Source of the DNA: Thioalkalivibrio sulfidiphilus HL-EbGr7
GTDB lineage: Bacteria > Pseudomonadota > Gammaproteobacteria > Ectothiorhodospirales > Ectothiorhodospiraceae
Length of the DNA stretch: 64,000 nt
NCBI RefSeq assembly: GCF_000021985.1
Contig: NC_011901.1
Span: 3,234,501 to 3,298,500 of the forward strand
Direction of reading: 5' to 3'
The notes below the pieces were generated by a model that did no database searches, was not told where the DNA came from, and saw only the letters and a program-made list of their open reading frames with translations. Numbering within the stretch: the stretch's first letter is position 1; each line of letters begins with the position of its first letter. This document shows positions 54,913 through 63,466 of the stretch, in pieces. The translations under genes and the position numbers were made by a program.

Positions 54913-55317
54913 ATGCAACCAACGGCCCCCGACCTTCCGCCGCGCCGCAGGACCGGCAAACGCCGCCTCGGCCGCTACCTGCCGCTCGTCATCTTCGTGC
55001 TGTTCGGCCTGTTCATCCTCAAGGAGCAGGTCCCGGCGGTTGACCAGTGGTTTCAGAAGCTCGCCGCCCCCGAACGCTTTGCCGCCGGCGAGACCTGCCG
55101 CCGTGCCGCCCTGAACGCGGCGGATCACCCCGGCTTCGCACGGGTGCGACACACCGGCACGGTACATGACACCCGGGATGGCTTCTACGTCGAGGGGGTG
55201 GAGATCGGCAGCCTGGGTGACGGCGGCGCCGAGACCGTGTTCCGGTACAACTGCTACGTGGACCGCGAAGGGAACATCGTCAGCAGCAACAGGACGGATG
55301 TCGCAACCCGTCCCTGA
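54913..55317 (+). CDS. hypothetical single-pass membrane protein
   Basis: 134 aa, unrecognised. Basic N-terminus (PPRRRTGKRRLGR), one membrane helix (~24-41: YLPLVIFVLFGLFILKEQ) and an ~85-residue periplasmic domain with two Cys (ETCRRAALN, FRYNCYVDREGN) that could form a disulfide. AAGGA precedes the ATG. Alone on its strand between the cupin and DUF429 genes. Confidence 0.7.
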   Translation: MQPTAPDLPPRRRTGKRRLGRYLPLVIFVLFGLFILKEQVPAVDQWFQKLAAPERFAAGETCRRAALNAADHPGFARVRHTGTVHDTRDGFYVEGVEIGSLGDGGAETVFRYNCYVDREGNIVSSNRTDVATRP

Positions 55318-55335
55318 AATAAAACCTCACCACCG

Positions 55336-56151
55336 TCAATCCTTCTGCTCATCATGAGGCGAGCCCACAGGGGACAGTGCATCCTGCGGCAGCCAGATCC
55401 ACCCTTCCGACGCAGGAATGCGCTCGGGTGGCTGGGCCAGACTCTCGGGCCGATGGGTGAACAGGTGCCCGATCAATGCACAGACCAGGGCATCCCGCTT
55501 GTCGCCGTCATCCAGATCTGGCGGCCAGGTCCGCAACGAGGGATCGCGCCCGTTTCTCGGGGCGTAGTCATCCAGCAAGCCCTGCACCAGCGGCGACGCC
55601 CTGCAGGGCGACGGATAGGCCTCGATGACGGTGAAGTCCGCCCCGTGGGTCCAGACCCCGCAGCGCTCGACCCGGGGCGCGAACCGCGCCAGCACATGCA
55701 TGCCCTTGGTGGCCTGACTGCCGATCATGTCCTTGACGGGAGACAGGGGCTTCACGCCACGCGCGAACAGGTAGTGTTCGGCGGCGCGGTACAGGTACGG
55801 ATTGTCCTGGGATGCCCCGGGTCCCGGCGCGGCCTCGAACCTGGTCACCAGCGCCTTGAAGGCCTCGGAGAAACCCAGTGGCGTATCGATGGCCAGAACG
55901 ACCCGGCTGTGATCCGGCGGCGCGGGCAGACCGCACAGGGCGAACAGGCCCCTGATCCAGCCCCGCATGCCGGCCGCCCCATTGATGGTGGCGCGCAGAT
56001 TTCCCCGCCAGGGTGTGCCGATGCGTCTGCGCTCTGCATCCAGGATCACAAGGGCATCCCGGCTCTCCCGGTTGCGCTCGCAGTTCCAGCCACCCACGTC
56101 CCATCCGATGCTGTAATCCCCGCCGATCACCGCGCCTCCGACTGCAGCCAT
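55336..56151 (-). CDS. DUF429 family protein
   Basis: 271-aa protein of the DUF429 family, a predicted RNase H-like fold with possible nuclease activity. Begins VIGGDYSIGWDVGGWN and has the LAIDTPLGFS and GMHVLARFAPRVE and AYPSPCRASP and DDGDKRDALVCALIGHLF motifs. Overlaps the end of the GGDEF/EAL gene by 25 bp, so is probably the third gene of that operon. Confidence 0.75.
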   Translation of the reverse strand: MAAVGGAVIGGDYSIGWDVGGWNCERNRESRDALVILDAERRRIGTPWRGNLRATINGAAGMRGWIRGLFALCGLPAPPDHSRVVLAIDTPLGFSEAFKALVTRFEAAPGPGASQDNPYLYRAAEHYLFARGVKPLSPVKDMIGSQATKGMHVLARFAPRVERCGVWTHGADFTVIEAYPSPCRASPLVQGLLDDYAPRNGRDPSLRTWPPDLDDGDKRDALVCALIGHLFTHRPESLAQPPERIPASEGWIWLPQDALSPVGSPHDEQKD

Positions 56152-58490
56152 GTGAGCAACTCGTCACCCGGAACCGGCTTCCTGATGAAGTAACCCTGGG
56201 CCTCGTTGCACTTGAGTCTCGCCAGCATGTCCAGGACCTCCCTGGAGTGCACTCCCTCGGCCACGACACGGATGCCCAGGTTGTGGGCCAGGTCAACGAT
56301 GGCACGCACGATCACCAGGTCGTTCTCATCCTCGAGCATCTCCCTGACAAAAGAGCGATCAACCTTGATCTCGCTGATGGGCAGCTGCTTCAGGTAAGCG
56401 AGCGAGGAATAGCCTGTACCGAAATCGTCCACGGAGATCCGCACCCCGATGACATCCAGTTCCATGAGGATCTCCTTGGCACGCAGGGGGTCCGCCATCA
56501 TGTCACTCTCGGTGAGCTCCAGCACACAGGCCGATGCCGGCAGGCGGAACTCGTCGAGGCATCGGCGCAGTGTGTCCAGCAGCGAATCCTCCCGCAGGCA
56601 CTGGGCCGAGAGATTGACCGCCACGCTCAGATCGAGGCCGCTCTCCCGCCAGCGGGCGCATTCCTGGAGCGCCTTTCTCAGCACCAGGTTTGTCAGCGGG
56701 CGTATCAGTCCGGTCTTTTCCGCCAGGGGGATCAACTCGTCCGGGTGGATCATGCCACGGTCAGGGTGATCCCAGCGCAGCAGCGCCTCCGCGCCCGTCA
56801 CCCTGCCAGATTCGATGTCCAGCTTGCACTGGTAGTGGCATTCCAGACTGCCTGTCTCGATGGCCCTGCGCAGGTCGGAGAGCAGTTCCAGGCGGCTGAC
56901 ATGGTGGGTGTCCTTGCCCGGGTCATAGACGGCATAGGTCAGGCCGTTCTGCTTCGCCGCGTACATGGCCACATCGGCTCGTTGCATCAGGATGTTGACG
57001 TCATCTCCATGGGCGGGAAACTCGGCGATGCCGATGCTGATGCCCACGTTCAGGTTGTGGCCCTCCACCGCGAACGGTGACTCGAAGACACGGCCGATCT
57101 GGCGCGCGATCTTGAGCCCCTGCTCGAGGGTGGTATCCGGGAACAGCATGCTGAACTCGTCCCCGCCCAGACGGGCCACCGTGTCCGCCTTGCGCACGGT
57201 CTTGTAGAGGCGTTCCGCCGCCTGCTGCAGGACCAGGTCACCCACGTGGTGGCCCAGGGTGTCGTTGATCTCCTTGAAGTGATCCAGGTCGCTGACCATG
57301 AGCACCAGCGGCGCCCCGGTGAAACCGCTGCGCAGCAGCTCGTTCTGCAGTCGGTCATTGAGCAGTTTGCGATTGGGCAGGTCGGTCAGGGGATCGTGAG
57401 AGGCCTGGTACTCCAGGGCCTCGGTTTCGCGCATGATGGCGCTGGTCAGGGTCTTGAAGCGATCCTCCAGTATATCCAGTTCATCCCGGCTGTCGGTGCG
57501 GTCCTGCTTGACCGCCATGTGACTGGAAAACTCCACCACCCGTTGGGTCAGGGCACGCACCCGGCGGGTCAGCAGGTAGATGAGCAGCATGAAGGTCACA
57601 CCGAACGCGGCGGTGATCATGATGCGCTGCTCACGGGCGCGGTCGAGCGCCGCCTGGGTCAGGTCCGAAACCTCCTGCAGCGGGATGAAGGAGGCAAACC
57701 GGATCACCAGGTCGGATGAGCCGTAATCGAAGAATCCCTTGCCCACGGTCAGATAGAGATCGCTCAACTCCGACAGGCGGATGCCATCGGGCACCGCGTT
57801 CGGGTCGCTGCTCACCAGGATCCTGTCGGCGCCCTCGGACAGCAGCGCGACCGTATGGGGTGTCGTTGCCAGCGCCTGGGATTCACGCAGGAATCCGCTG
57901 TCGATAGGCGCTGCCAGCATCAGTATGGCCACCAGTTCGCCGCCCAGCATCACCGGCTCGGAGCTCAGCAGGTAGGGGCCCGCCTCGAGCCGCGTCAGGT
58001 AGCTCTGCCCCCGCGACAGGGCCAGCACCAGGGCGGAGGGCGTGAGCAGGTCGGGAGAGGGCACAGTCTGGTCCCAGTGATACAGCTCCCGGACCCGACC
58101 CTCCGAATCCAGTAACAGGGCGTAGCGCGGCACCACGAACGGACGCAGCACGGAGTGCGCCGGCATCCAGCCGGGCGGATCGACGTGGTACTGCACGGAT
58201 TGTGCATCCCGCCCCTCCCAGGGCTCGCCGTGGAGGTAATCGAGCATCATCTGCGAGCCCGCCAGCATCTTTGCCGCCTGGGTGTGGATGCGCACATGGC
58301 GGTCGAAGCGCGTGCGGTGTTCCTGGGCCTCCAGGCTGAAGCGTTCAGCCAGCCTTTCGTGGAACAGCTCCTTCAGGGAACGGGTGTGGTGGCTGTCCGA
58401 GACCAGCCAGACCGCCACCCCGAGGGCGGCGGTCAGAATCAGCATCTTCAGGGTGAGTGCCGTCCGCCGGAACATGTGGGCAGACATCAC
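56127..58490 (-). CDS. membrane GGDEF-EAL cyclic-di-GMP enzyme
   Basis: 787 aa. Periplasmic sensor region between helices ~12-30 and ~293-312, then HAMP-like linker, GGDEF domain (~370-530; RLGGDEFS intact) and EAL domain (~545-785; GAEALLRWDHPDRG, DDFGTGYSSLAYLKQLP, intact EAL and metal ligands). Could both make and degrade c-di-GMP. Overlaps the upstream periplasmic binding protein gene by 4 bp, so the binding protein may deliver a signal to the sensor region. Confidence 0.9.
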   Translation of the reverse strand: MMSAHMFRRTALTLKMLILTAALGVAVWLVSDSHHTRSLKELFHERLAERFSLEAQEHRTRFDRHVRIHTQAAKMLAGSQMMLDYLHGEPWEGRDAQSVQYHVDPPGWMPAHSVLRPFVVPRYALLLDSEGRVRELYHWDQTVPSPDLLTPSALVLALSRGQSYLTRLEAGPYLLSSEPVMLGGELVAILMLAAPIDSGFLRESQALATTPHTVALLSEGADRILVSSDPNAVPDGIRLSELSDLYLTVGKGFFDYGSSDLVIRFASFIPLQEVSDLTQAALDRAREQRIMITAAFGVTFMLLIYLLTRRVRALTQRVVEFSSHMAVKQDRTDSRDELDILEDRFKTLTSAIMRETEALEYQASHDPLTDLPNRKLLNDRLQNELLRSGFTGAPLVLMVSDLDHFKEINDTLGHHVGDLVLQQAAERLYKTVRKADTVARLGGDEFSMLFPDTTLEQGLKIARQIGRVFESPFAVEGHNLNVGISIGIAEFPAHGDDVNILMQRADVAMYAAKQNGLTYAVYDPGKDTHHVSRLELLSDLRRAIETGSLECHYQCKLDIESGRVTGAEALLRWDHPDRGMIHPDELIPLAEKTGLIRPLTNLVLRKALQECARWRESGLDLSVAVNLSAQCLREDSLLDTLRRCLDEFRLPASACVLELTESDMMADPLRAKEILMELDVIGVRISVDDFGTGYSSLAYLKQLPISEIKVDRSFVREMLEDENDLVIVRAIVDLAHNLGIRVVAEGVHSREVLDMLARLKCNEAQGYFIRKPVPGDELLTWLQSEAR

Positions 58491-59530
58491 TCCTGCCCGT
58501 GGTGGTGGTCGTGATGTTCCGGGTGGTGCTGCACCAGCACCGCACCGGACGGCTCGCCCACCAGTTCATCGCCGATGAACTGCCAGCCTGCCTCGCGCAG
58601 CAGGGAGACGGGCGCCATGTGGAAGCGCTCGTGATGTGCCTCGATGTAATCACGCAGGTGCGCGATCAGTTCGAGTGTTCTGTCCCGATCGGGATCATTG
58701 CTCCAGGTGGTCATGTTGAAGGTGCGGTACACCGGGTATCCGCCCGAGGCGAGGTGCGCGATATCCGTGGGCGCGTGCCCGTCGATGCGCAGCAGCTTCA
58801 CCTGACCCGGGGCGCTGTGTTCGCGCACCATGTACGGGGTCTCCAGAGCGACCGCGTTACGCTCCTGAGCCGTCCTGGCCACCAGGTCCGGGATGACCCC
58901 CACCTCGCGCAGGGTGGGGCTGAACAATGTCTCGTTGGCCAGCAGCAGGGTCCAGTGCCCCGGGCGCTTGGTGCAATGCAGGCGCGCCGTGGTGGCGATG
59001 GGTTCGTTCAGGCCCGGCGTCGTGCCCAGCTCCTGCCAGTGGCGCGTCCTGCCGCGAAAGATGTCGCGGGCCTCGTCCAGGGTCACCTCCTCCAGGGGGT
59101 TCTGTGCATTGACCACCACCGCCACCGCCGTAATCGCCAGGGTGTGGAATTCCAGCCCCGGCAGCCGATCCATGTCGCCCGGCGGACAGCAGAATGCACC
59201 GCTGTTGATGCGCTTCTGCATCAGCTTGCCCGCCGAGGTGCCACAGGTGCCGCTCTGCATGACGATCTTGAGCCCGCGTTCCGCTGCGTAGCGCTGAATC
59301 TCCGGCCCCAGTATCGGGTAGGTATCCTGGTTGAGAGTGACCACGAGATCCGCGTCCTGGTGCGCCGCCTCATGGGTCACCGTCTGGGCCACCCATTCCG
59401 GCGGCATGTCGACGATCTTGTCCCGGTTGTCGAAGAAGGCCTCGCCCCTGAGCGCCGGGTCATGGGCGTGGAGCACTCCCGTCAGGGACAGGGCGCACAG
59501 GACGAGGATGAATTTGAGAAGGGTGGGCAT
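58487..59530 (-). CDS. PstS-like periplasmic binding protein with His-rich tail
   Basis: 347 aa. Signal peptide MPTLLKFILVLCALSLTGVLHA; then a PBP-like type II binding domain (GTSAGKLMQKRINSGAFCCPPG, FHTLAITAVAVVVNAQNPLEEVTLDEARDIFRG). Several Cys (GTCGTS, FCCPPGD, LHCTKRPGH) and a C-terminal metal-binding-like HHPEHHDHHHGQE are unusual for phosphate binding. No Pst permease genes are near. Overlaps the GGDEF/EAL gene by 4 bp. Likely a ligand sensor for it (inference). Confidence 0.8.
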   Translation of the reverse strand: MPTLLKFILVLCALSLTGVLHAHDPALRGEAFFDNRDKIVDMPPEWVAQTVTHEAAHQDADLVVTLNQDTYPILGPEIQRYAAERGLKIVMQSGTCGTSAGKLMQKRINSGAFCCPPGDMDRLPGLEFHTLAITAVAVVVNAQNPLEEVTLDEARDIFRGRTRHWQELGTTPGLNEPIATTARLHCTKRPGHWTLLLANETLFSPTLREVGVIPDLVARTAQERNAVALETPYMVREHSAPGQVKLLRIDGHAPTDIAHLASGGYPVYRTFNMTTWSNDPDRDRTLELIAHLRDYIEAHHERFHMAPVSLLREAGWQFIGDELVGEPSGAVLVQHHPEHHDHHHGQE

Positions 59531-59960
59531 GGGCTCAAGCTCTCTTGTGAGTTGTTATATAAGCTTGGCGGCACTGGTCGTTCAGAACGGCCCTCTTTCC
59601 CCGCAGGTCAGAGGGCCCAGGGCCTCCTGCAGCGGTCCCCCGACCGCCCGTACCGTGTGATCCGGCACATAATCCTGCCTTGCAGGATACAAGCTGCCGG
59701 GCTCAAGTCGGGCGCTCGGGCATGGGATTCAGGACGAAAAGGGCCAAATAGAGGACAAAAAGGAGGTATTTTCGCCAGATCACGGGTTTCTGCCCTGTCC
59801 GGGACGTTTTCCCCCGCAGATCAACCGGCTGCCTTACCTGCCCGGCCGGCTCTAGAAGAGCGGATCAAAACCGGTCTCTCGCGAAGACGCAAAGACGCCA
59901 AGAAAGACACCTGTGTAGGAGCGGCGAACCCGTCGCGAATAGCATGATCTCGCGAGATCA
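59531..59960. other. intergenic region, no gene seen
   Basis: Holds a TATATAA stretch ~20-30 bp upstream of the binding-protein gene (possible promoter), a small hairpin ATCCTGC-CTT-GCAGGAT (59672-59688) and a single repeat arm TCGCGAAGACGCAAAGACGC (59877-59900). I see no convincing ORF or RNA gene. Confidence 0.6.
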
Positions 59961-60221
59961 TTACTTCGCCACATTTGGATACTGATCGGGATGCTCAATA
60001 ATCTCATCCGTCAGATCTACATCCAGATCCGGCCAGTGGTAATGCCCGGGCGCGGGCTCTTCAACCTTGGTGATTGCCTTGACGGTCTGATCCTTGAACC
60101 ATGGAAAATCCTCATACGGCAGAAAGCGCTCCTTTCCGTGTGCAAGCAACCATATTCCGTGAGCCGAGATGTTGGTCACTTCAACGTCTGAAGTAGCCTC
60201 GCCATGCGCCAGTGAGCTCAT
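59961..60221 (-). CDS. DUF2442 family protein
   Basis: 86-aa DUF2442 protein: VEVTNISAHGIWLLAHGKERFLPYEDFPWFKDQTVKAITKVE is typical. Often found beside DUF4160, as here, and proposed to act as a toxin-antitoxin-like pair; this is unproven. Overlaps the DUF4160 gene end by 41 bp. Confidence 0.8.
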   Translation of the reverse strand: MSSLAHGEATSDVEVTNISAHGIWLLAHGKERFLPYEDFPWFKDQTVKAITKVEEPAPGHYHWPDLDVDLTDEIIEHPDQYPNVAK

Positions 60222-60420
60222 CGTATTGCTCCTCGATTAACGCCTTGATGTACCGGAGTTGTGGCACGGGATATCGGTAATTCCGGGCCAGCTCGATGTT
60301 CGGCTTCAGCCAGAACTTGGCTTCTCCATCCGCCGACACCACATGAACGTGCATCCGCTCCTCTTCACGGGAAATGAAGAAGAAACGGTAACCCGCCTTT
60401 CTGAATACCGTGGGACTCAT
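60181..60420 (-). CDS. DUF4160 family protein
   Basis: 79 aa from the ATG at 60420: MSPTVFRKAGYRFFFISREEERMHVHVVSADGEAKFWL is the DUF4160 signature (PTV...YRF-F-S-E..R-HVHV). A TTG at 60438 would extend it by six residues. AGGAGG lies only 2 nt from the ATG. Paired with DUF2442. Confidence 0.8.
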   Translation of the reverse strand: MSPTVFRKAGYRFFFISREEERMHVHVVSADGEAKFWLKPNIELARNYRYPVPQLRYIKALIEEQYDELTGAWRGYFRR

Positions 60421-60557
60421 GGCCTCCTGCCACTCCAAGGTCGCATCCAGGCAACCAGTCGCTGACTCATGAACTGGGATTATGGCTCACCAATCCGGCT
60501 CTCGCCGACTCTGCGCCTCCGCACCTCTGCGGCAATCCTTTCCAGCCGCCCTAAACC

Positions 60558-60947
60558 TCACCGATTCCGCATGTGATCCGCCAGCTGCCAGAAGGCATGG
60601 CGTACCCCCTCGCGCAGCGCCTCATCCTCCACCCGCTCATCCAGGGCCTGGTTCATGCACAGCATCCACTGGTCCCGGGCCTGTGCGTCGATGGGAAACG
60701 GCAGGTGGCGGCGGCGCAGCATGGGGTGGCCGTATTCCTGGATATAGAGGGGCGGGCCGCCCAGCCAGCCGGAGAGGAACTTGAACAGTTTTTCCCGGGA
60801 ACCGGCGAGGTCTTCCGGGTGGAGCTTGCGGATCTCCCAGGCCTCGGGGAGGGTGTCCATGAGCTCGTAAAAACGGTCTACCAGGGCGCGGACGGCGGGT
60901 TCGCCGCCCATGCGGGTGTAGGGGGATTCGGGATTGGCAGAGGACAT
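60558..60947 (-). CDS. group II truncated hemoglobin
   Basis: 129-aa TrHbO-type globin that binds O2 or NO. Begins SPYTRMGGEPAVRALVDRFYELMD. The heme region GPPLYIQEYGHPMLRRRHLPFPI includes the proximal His in RRRHLPF and the W at DQWM. Full family length. Could serve NO detoxification along with the hemerythrin module, but no NsrR or FNR box is visible directly upstream. Confidence 0.92.
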   Translation of the reverse strand: MSSANPESPYTRMGGEPAVRALVDRFYELMDTLPEAWEIRKLHPEDLAGSREKLFKFLSGWLGGPPLYIQEYGHPMLRRRHLPFPIDAQARDQWMLCMNQALDERVEDEALREGVRHAFWQLADHMRNR

Positions 60948-61187
60948 TCAAGACTCGATGTTGAAAGCTGATCCGTTATCTGCGAACAACGCGGAATTCA
61001 CAGAAATTAAACACTCAATCGCCACAATTTGCGTCCATTCGCGTCTATTTGCGGACCCTCGGTTGATTTTTGGCCGGTTTCCGGCCCCAAGGACGCGCCG
61101 GCACAAAAGAAATCCGACGCTTCTCCTGACGTTCGGATATAATTTTGCACCTTTTTCTCCTTACCCGCCCAGGCAGGGCCTCCCAGT

Positions 61188-63005
61188 ATGACCGACAAGC
61201 TTCGCAATATCGCCATCATCGCCCACGTTGACCACGGCAAGACCACCCTGGTGGACAAGCTGCTGCAGCAGTCCGGTACCTTCGGTGAACGGGCCCACAT
61301 CACCGAACGCATGATGGACTCCAACGCGCTGGAGCAGGAACGCGGTATCACCATCCTGGCGAAGAACACGGCCCTGACCTGGAACGGCTACCGCATCAAC
61401 ATCGTGGATACCCCCGGGCACGCCGACTTCGGCGGCGAGGTGGAGCGGGTGCTGTCCATGGTGGACTCGGTGCTGCTGCTGGTGGACGCGGTGGACGGGC
61501 CCATGCCCCAGACCCGCTTCGTGACCTCCAAGGCCTTCGCCATGGGCTTCAAGCCCATCGTGGTGGTGAACAAGATCGACCGCCCCGGCGCCCGGCCGGA
61601 CTGGGTGGTGGACCAGATCTTCGACCTGTTCGACCGCCTGGGCGCCACCGAGGAGCAGCTGGATTTCCCGGTAGTCTACTGCTCGGCCCTGAAGGGCTTT
61701 GCCGGGCTGACCAAGGACGTGACCGAGGGCGACATGACGCCCCTGTTCCAGACCATCATCGACAAGGTGAGCCCGCCGGCCGTGGACGCCGAGGGCCCGT
61801 TCCAGATGCAGGTCTCCTCGCTGGACTACAACAGCTTCCAGGGCCTCATCGGCATCGGCCGCATCACCCGCGGCAAGGTCAAGACCAACAGCGCCGTGAA
61901 GGCCATCGACCGGGAAGGCAATGTGCGCTCCGGCCGCATCCTGCAGATCCTGGGCTTCAAGGGCCTGGAGCGCGTCGAGGTGCCCGAGGCCCGCGCCGGC
62001 GACATCATCGCCTTCACCGGCATGGATGAACTGTACATCTCCGACACCCTGTGTGACCCGGCTGCGGTCGAGGCGCTCAAGGCGCTGACCGTGGACGAGC
62101 CCACGGTGAGCATGACCTTCCAGGTCAACACCTCGCCCTTCGCCGGCAAGGAAGGCAAGTTCGTCACCTCCCGCAACATCCGCGACCGGCTGTTCGAGGA
62201 GCTCAAGCACAACGTGGCCCTGCGCGTGGAGGAGACCGAAGATCCGGACAAGTTCCGCGTCTCCGGTCGCGGCGAGCTGCACCTGTCCATCCTGATCGAG
62301 AACATGCGCCGCGAGGGCTTCGAGCTGGGCGTGTCGCGCCCCGAGGTGATCGTGCGCGAGCGTGACGGGGTCCGGGAAGAGCCCTACGAGATGGTGACCG
62401 TGGACGTGGAGGAGCAGCACCAGGGCGCCATCATGGAGAAGCTGGGCGGGCGCCGCGGTGAACTGCTGGACATGATCCCCGACGGCAAGGGCCGGGTGCG
62501 CCTGGACTACAAGGTGCCCTCCCGCGGCCTGATCGGCTTCCAGACCGAGTTCCTCACCGCCACCTCCGGCACCGGCATCCTGCACCACGTGTTCGACAGC
62601 TACGGCCCCTACCGACCCGGCTCCGTGGGCGCTCGCAACAACGGCGTGCTGATCGCCAACGGCGCCGGCAAGGCCCTGGGCTACGCCCTGTTCAACCTGC
62701 AGGAGCGCGGCCGCCTGTTCATCGGCCATGGCGATGAGGTCTACGAGGGCATGGTGATCGGCCTGCACAGCCGCGACAACGACCTGGTGGTCAACCCGCT
62801 CAAGGCCAAGCAGCTGACCAACATCCGCGCCGCCGGCTCCGACGAGAACATCATCCTCACCCCGCCCATCCGCATGACCCTGGAGCAGGCCCTGGAGTTC
62901 ATCGAGGACGACGAACTGGTGGAAGTCACGCCCAAGTCCATCCGGGTGCGCAAGAAGCTGCTGCTGGAACACGAGCGCAAGCGGGCCTCGCGCGCGGCGA
63001 GCTGA
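61188..63005 (+). CDS. typA: ribosome-associated GTPase TypA/BipA
   Basis: Translational GTPase of 605 aa involved in ribosome assembly and stress adaptation. G domain with [62 protein letters not shown]; domains II, III, V and the BipA-specific C-terminal domain are complete. ATG at 61188 with a short upstream gap of pyrimidine-rich sequence. Free-standing gene. Confidence 0.97.
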   Translation: MTDKLRNIAIIAHVDHGKTTLVDKLLQQSGTFGERAHITERMMDSNALEQERGITILAKNTALTWNGYRINIVDTPGHADFGGEVERVLSMVDSVLLLVDAVDGPMPQTRFVTSKAFAMGFKPIVVVNKIDRPGARPDWVVDQIFDLFDRLGATEEQLDFPVVYCSALKGFAGLTKDVTEGDMTPLFQTIIDKVSPPAVDAEGPFQMQVSSLDYNSFQGLIGIGRITRGKVKTNSAVKAIDREGNVRSGRILQILGFKGLERVEVPEARAGDIIAFTGMDELYISDTLCDPAAVEALKALTVDEPTVSMTFQVNTSPFAGKEGKFVTSRNIRDRLFEELKHNVALRVEETEDPDKFRVSGRGELHLSILIENMRREGFELGVSRPEVIVRERDGVREEPYEMVTVDVEEQHQGAIMEKLGGRRGELLDMIPDGKGRVRLDYKVPSRGLIGFQTEFLTATSGTGILHHVFDSYGPYRPGSVGARNNGVLIANGAGKALGYALFNLQERGRLFIGHGDEVYEGMVIGLHSRDNDLVVNPLKAKQLTNIRAAGSDENIILTPPIRMTLEQALEFIEDDELVEVTPKSIRVRKKLLLEHERKRASRAAS

Positions 63006-63072
63006 GACTGCGCCTTGCCCCGACCCGCGCGTCCCCAACAAGGCTTGCGGGGTCTGACGCTGGACCAAACCC

Positions 63073-63141
63073 CGTAGGAGGCCCGACCACGGGCCGAACG
63101 ACCCAAGCATGGGTATTCGGCCCGGGGTCGGGCCTCCTACG
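63073..63141. repeat. nested perfect hairpin after typA
   Basis: CGTAGGAGGCCCGACC / GGTCGGGCCTCCTACG (16-bp perfect arms at 63073-63088 and 63126-63141), then GGGCCGAA/TTCGGCCC and ACCC/GGGT nested inside. Likely also the typA terminator. Confidence 0.85.
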
Positions 63142-63170
63142 TCTACACCGGGGCCTCGGGCGATTCCGCC

Positions 63171-63354
63171 CTAGCCCGCATATTTCACCACCCTTCTACT
63201 GCGGCCGCCGATCTGCTCGCTGTGACGGGGCGTGCTCACTCCAGCCGGCTTGACGTAGTGTCGGCTACGCCGGCGCCGTCTTCCGCTGTGCGCGCCCCGT
63301 CACAGCGGCATCTCGTCGCCCTCGCTACGAACGGTGGTGAAATATGCGGGCTAG
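63171..63354. mobile_element. MITE-like element with CTAG flanks
   Basis: 176-bp core with perfect 18-bp terminal inverted repeats CCCGCATATTTCACCACC, whose imperfect homology extends inwards ~60 bp to a second perfect pair (63218-63232 / 63293-63307). Flanked by CTAG on both sides, which can be read as a 4-bp target duplication. No coding capacity. Family unknown. Confidence 0.6.
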
Positions 63355-63466
63355 CTTCCTACAGACAAATCCGCCATTCATCCCGGCGGGGACACCGTTT
63401 GTGTCCCAGGCCTCATTACTTCTTGCAAATTGGGTGCTAACCTCCTGAAAAACATCGGGAGGAGCC

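Noticed and set aside
63006-63466. Possible structured RNA gene after typA
   Set aside because: The hairpins are explained by a nested repeat and a MITE-like element; no tRNA or known RNA signature.
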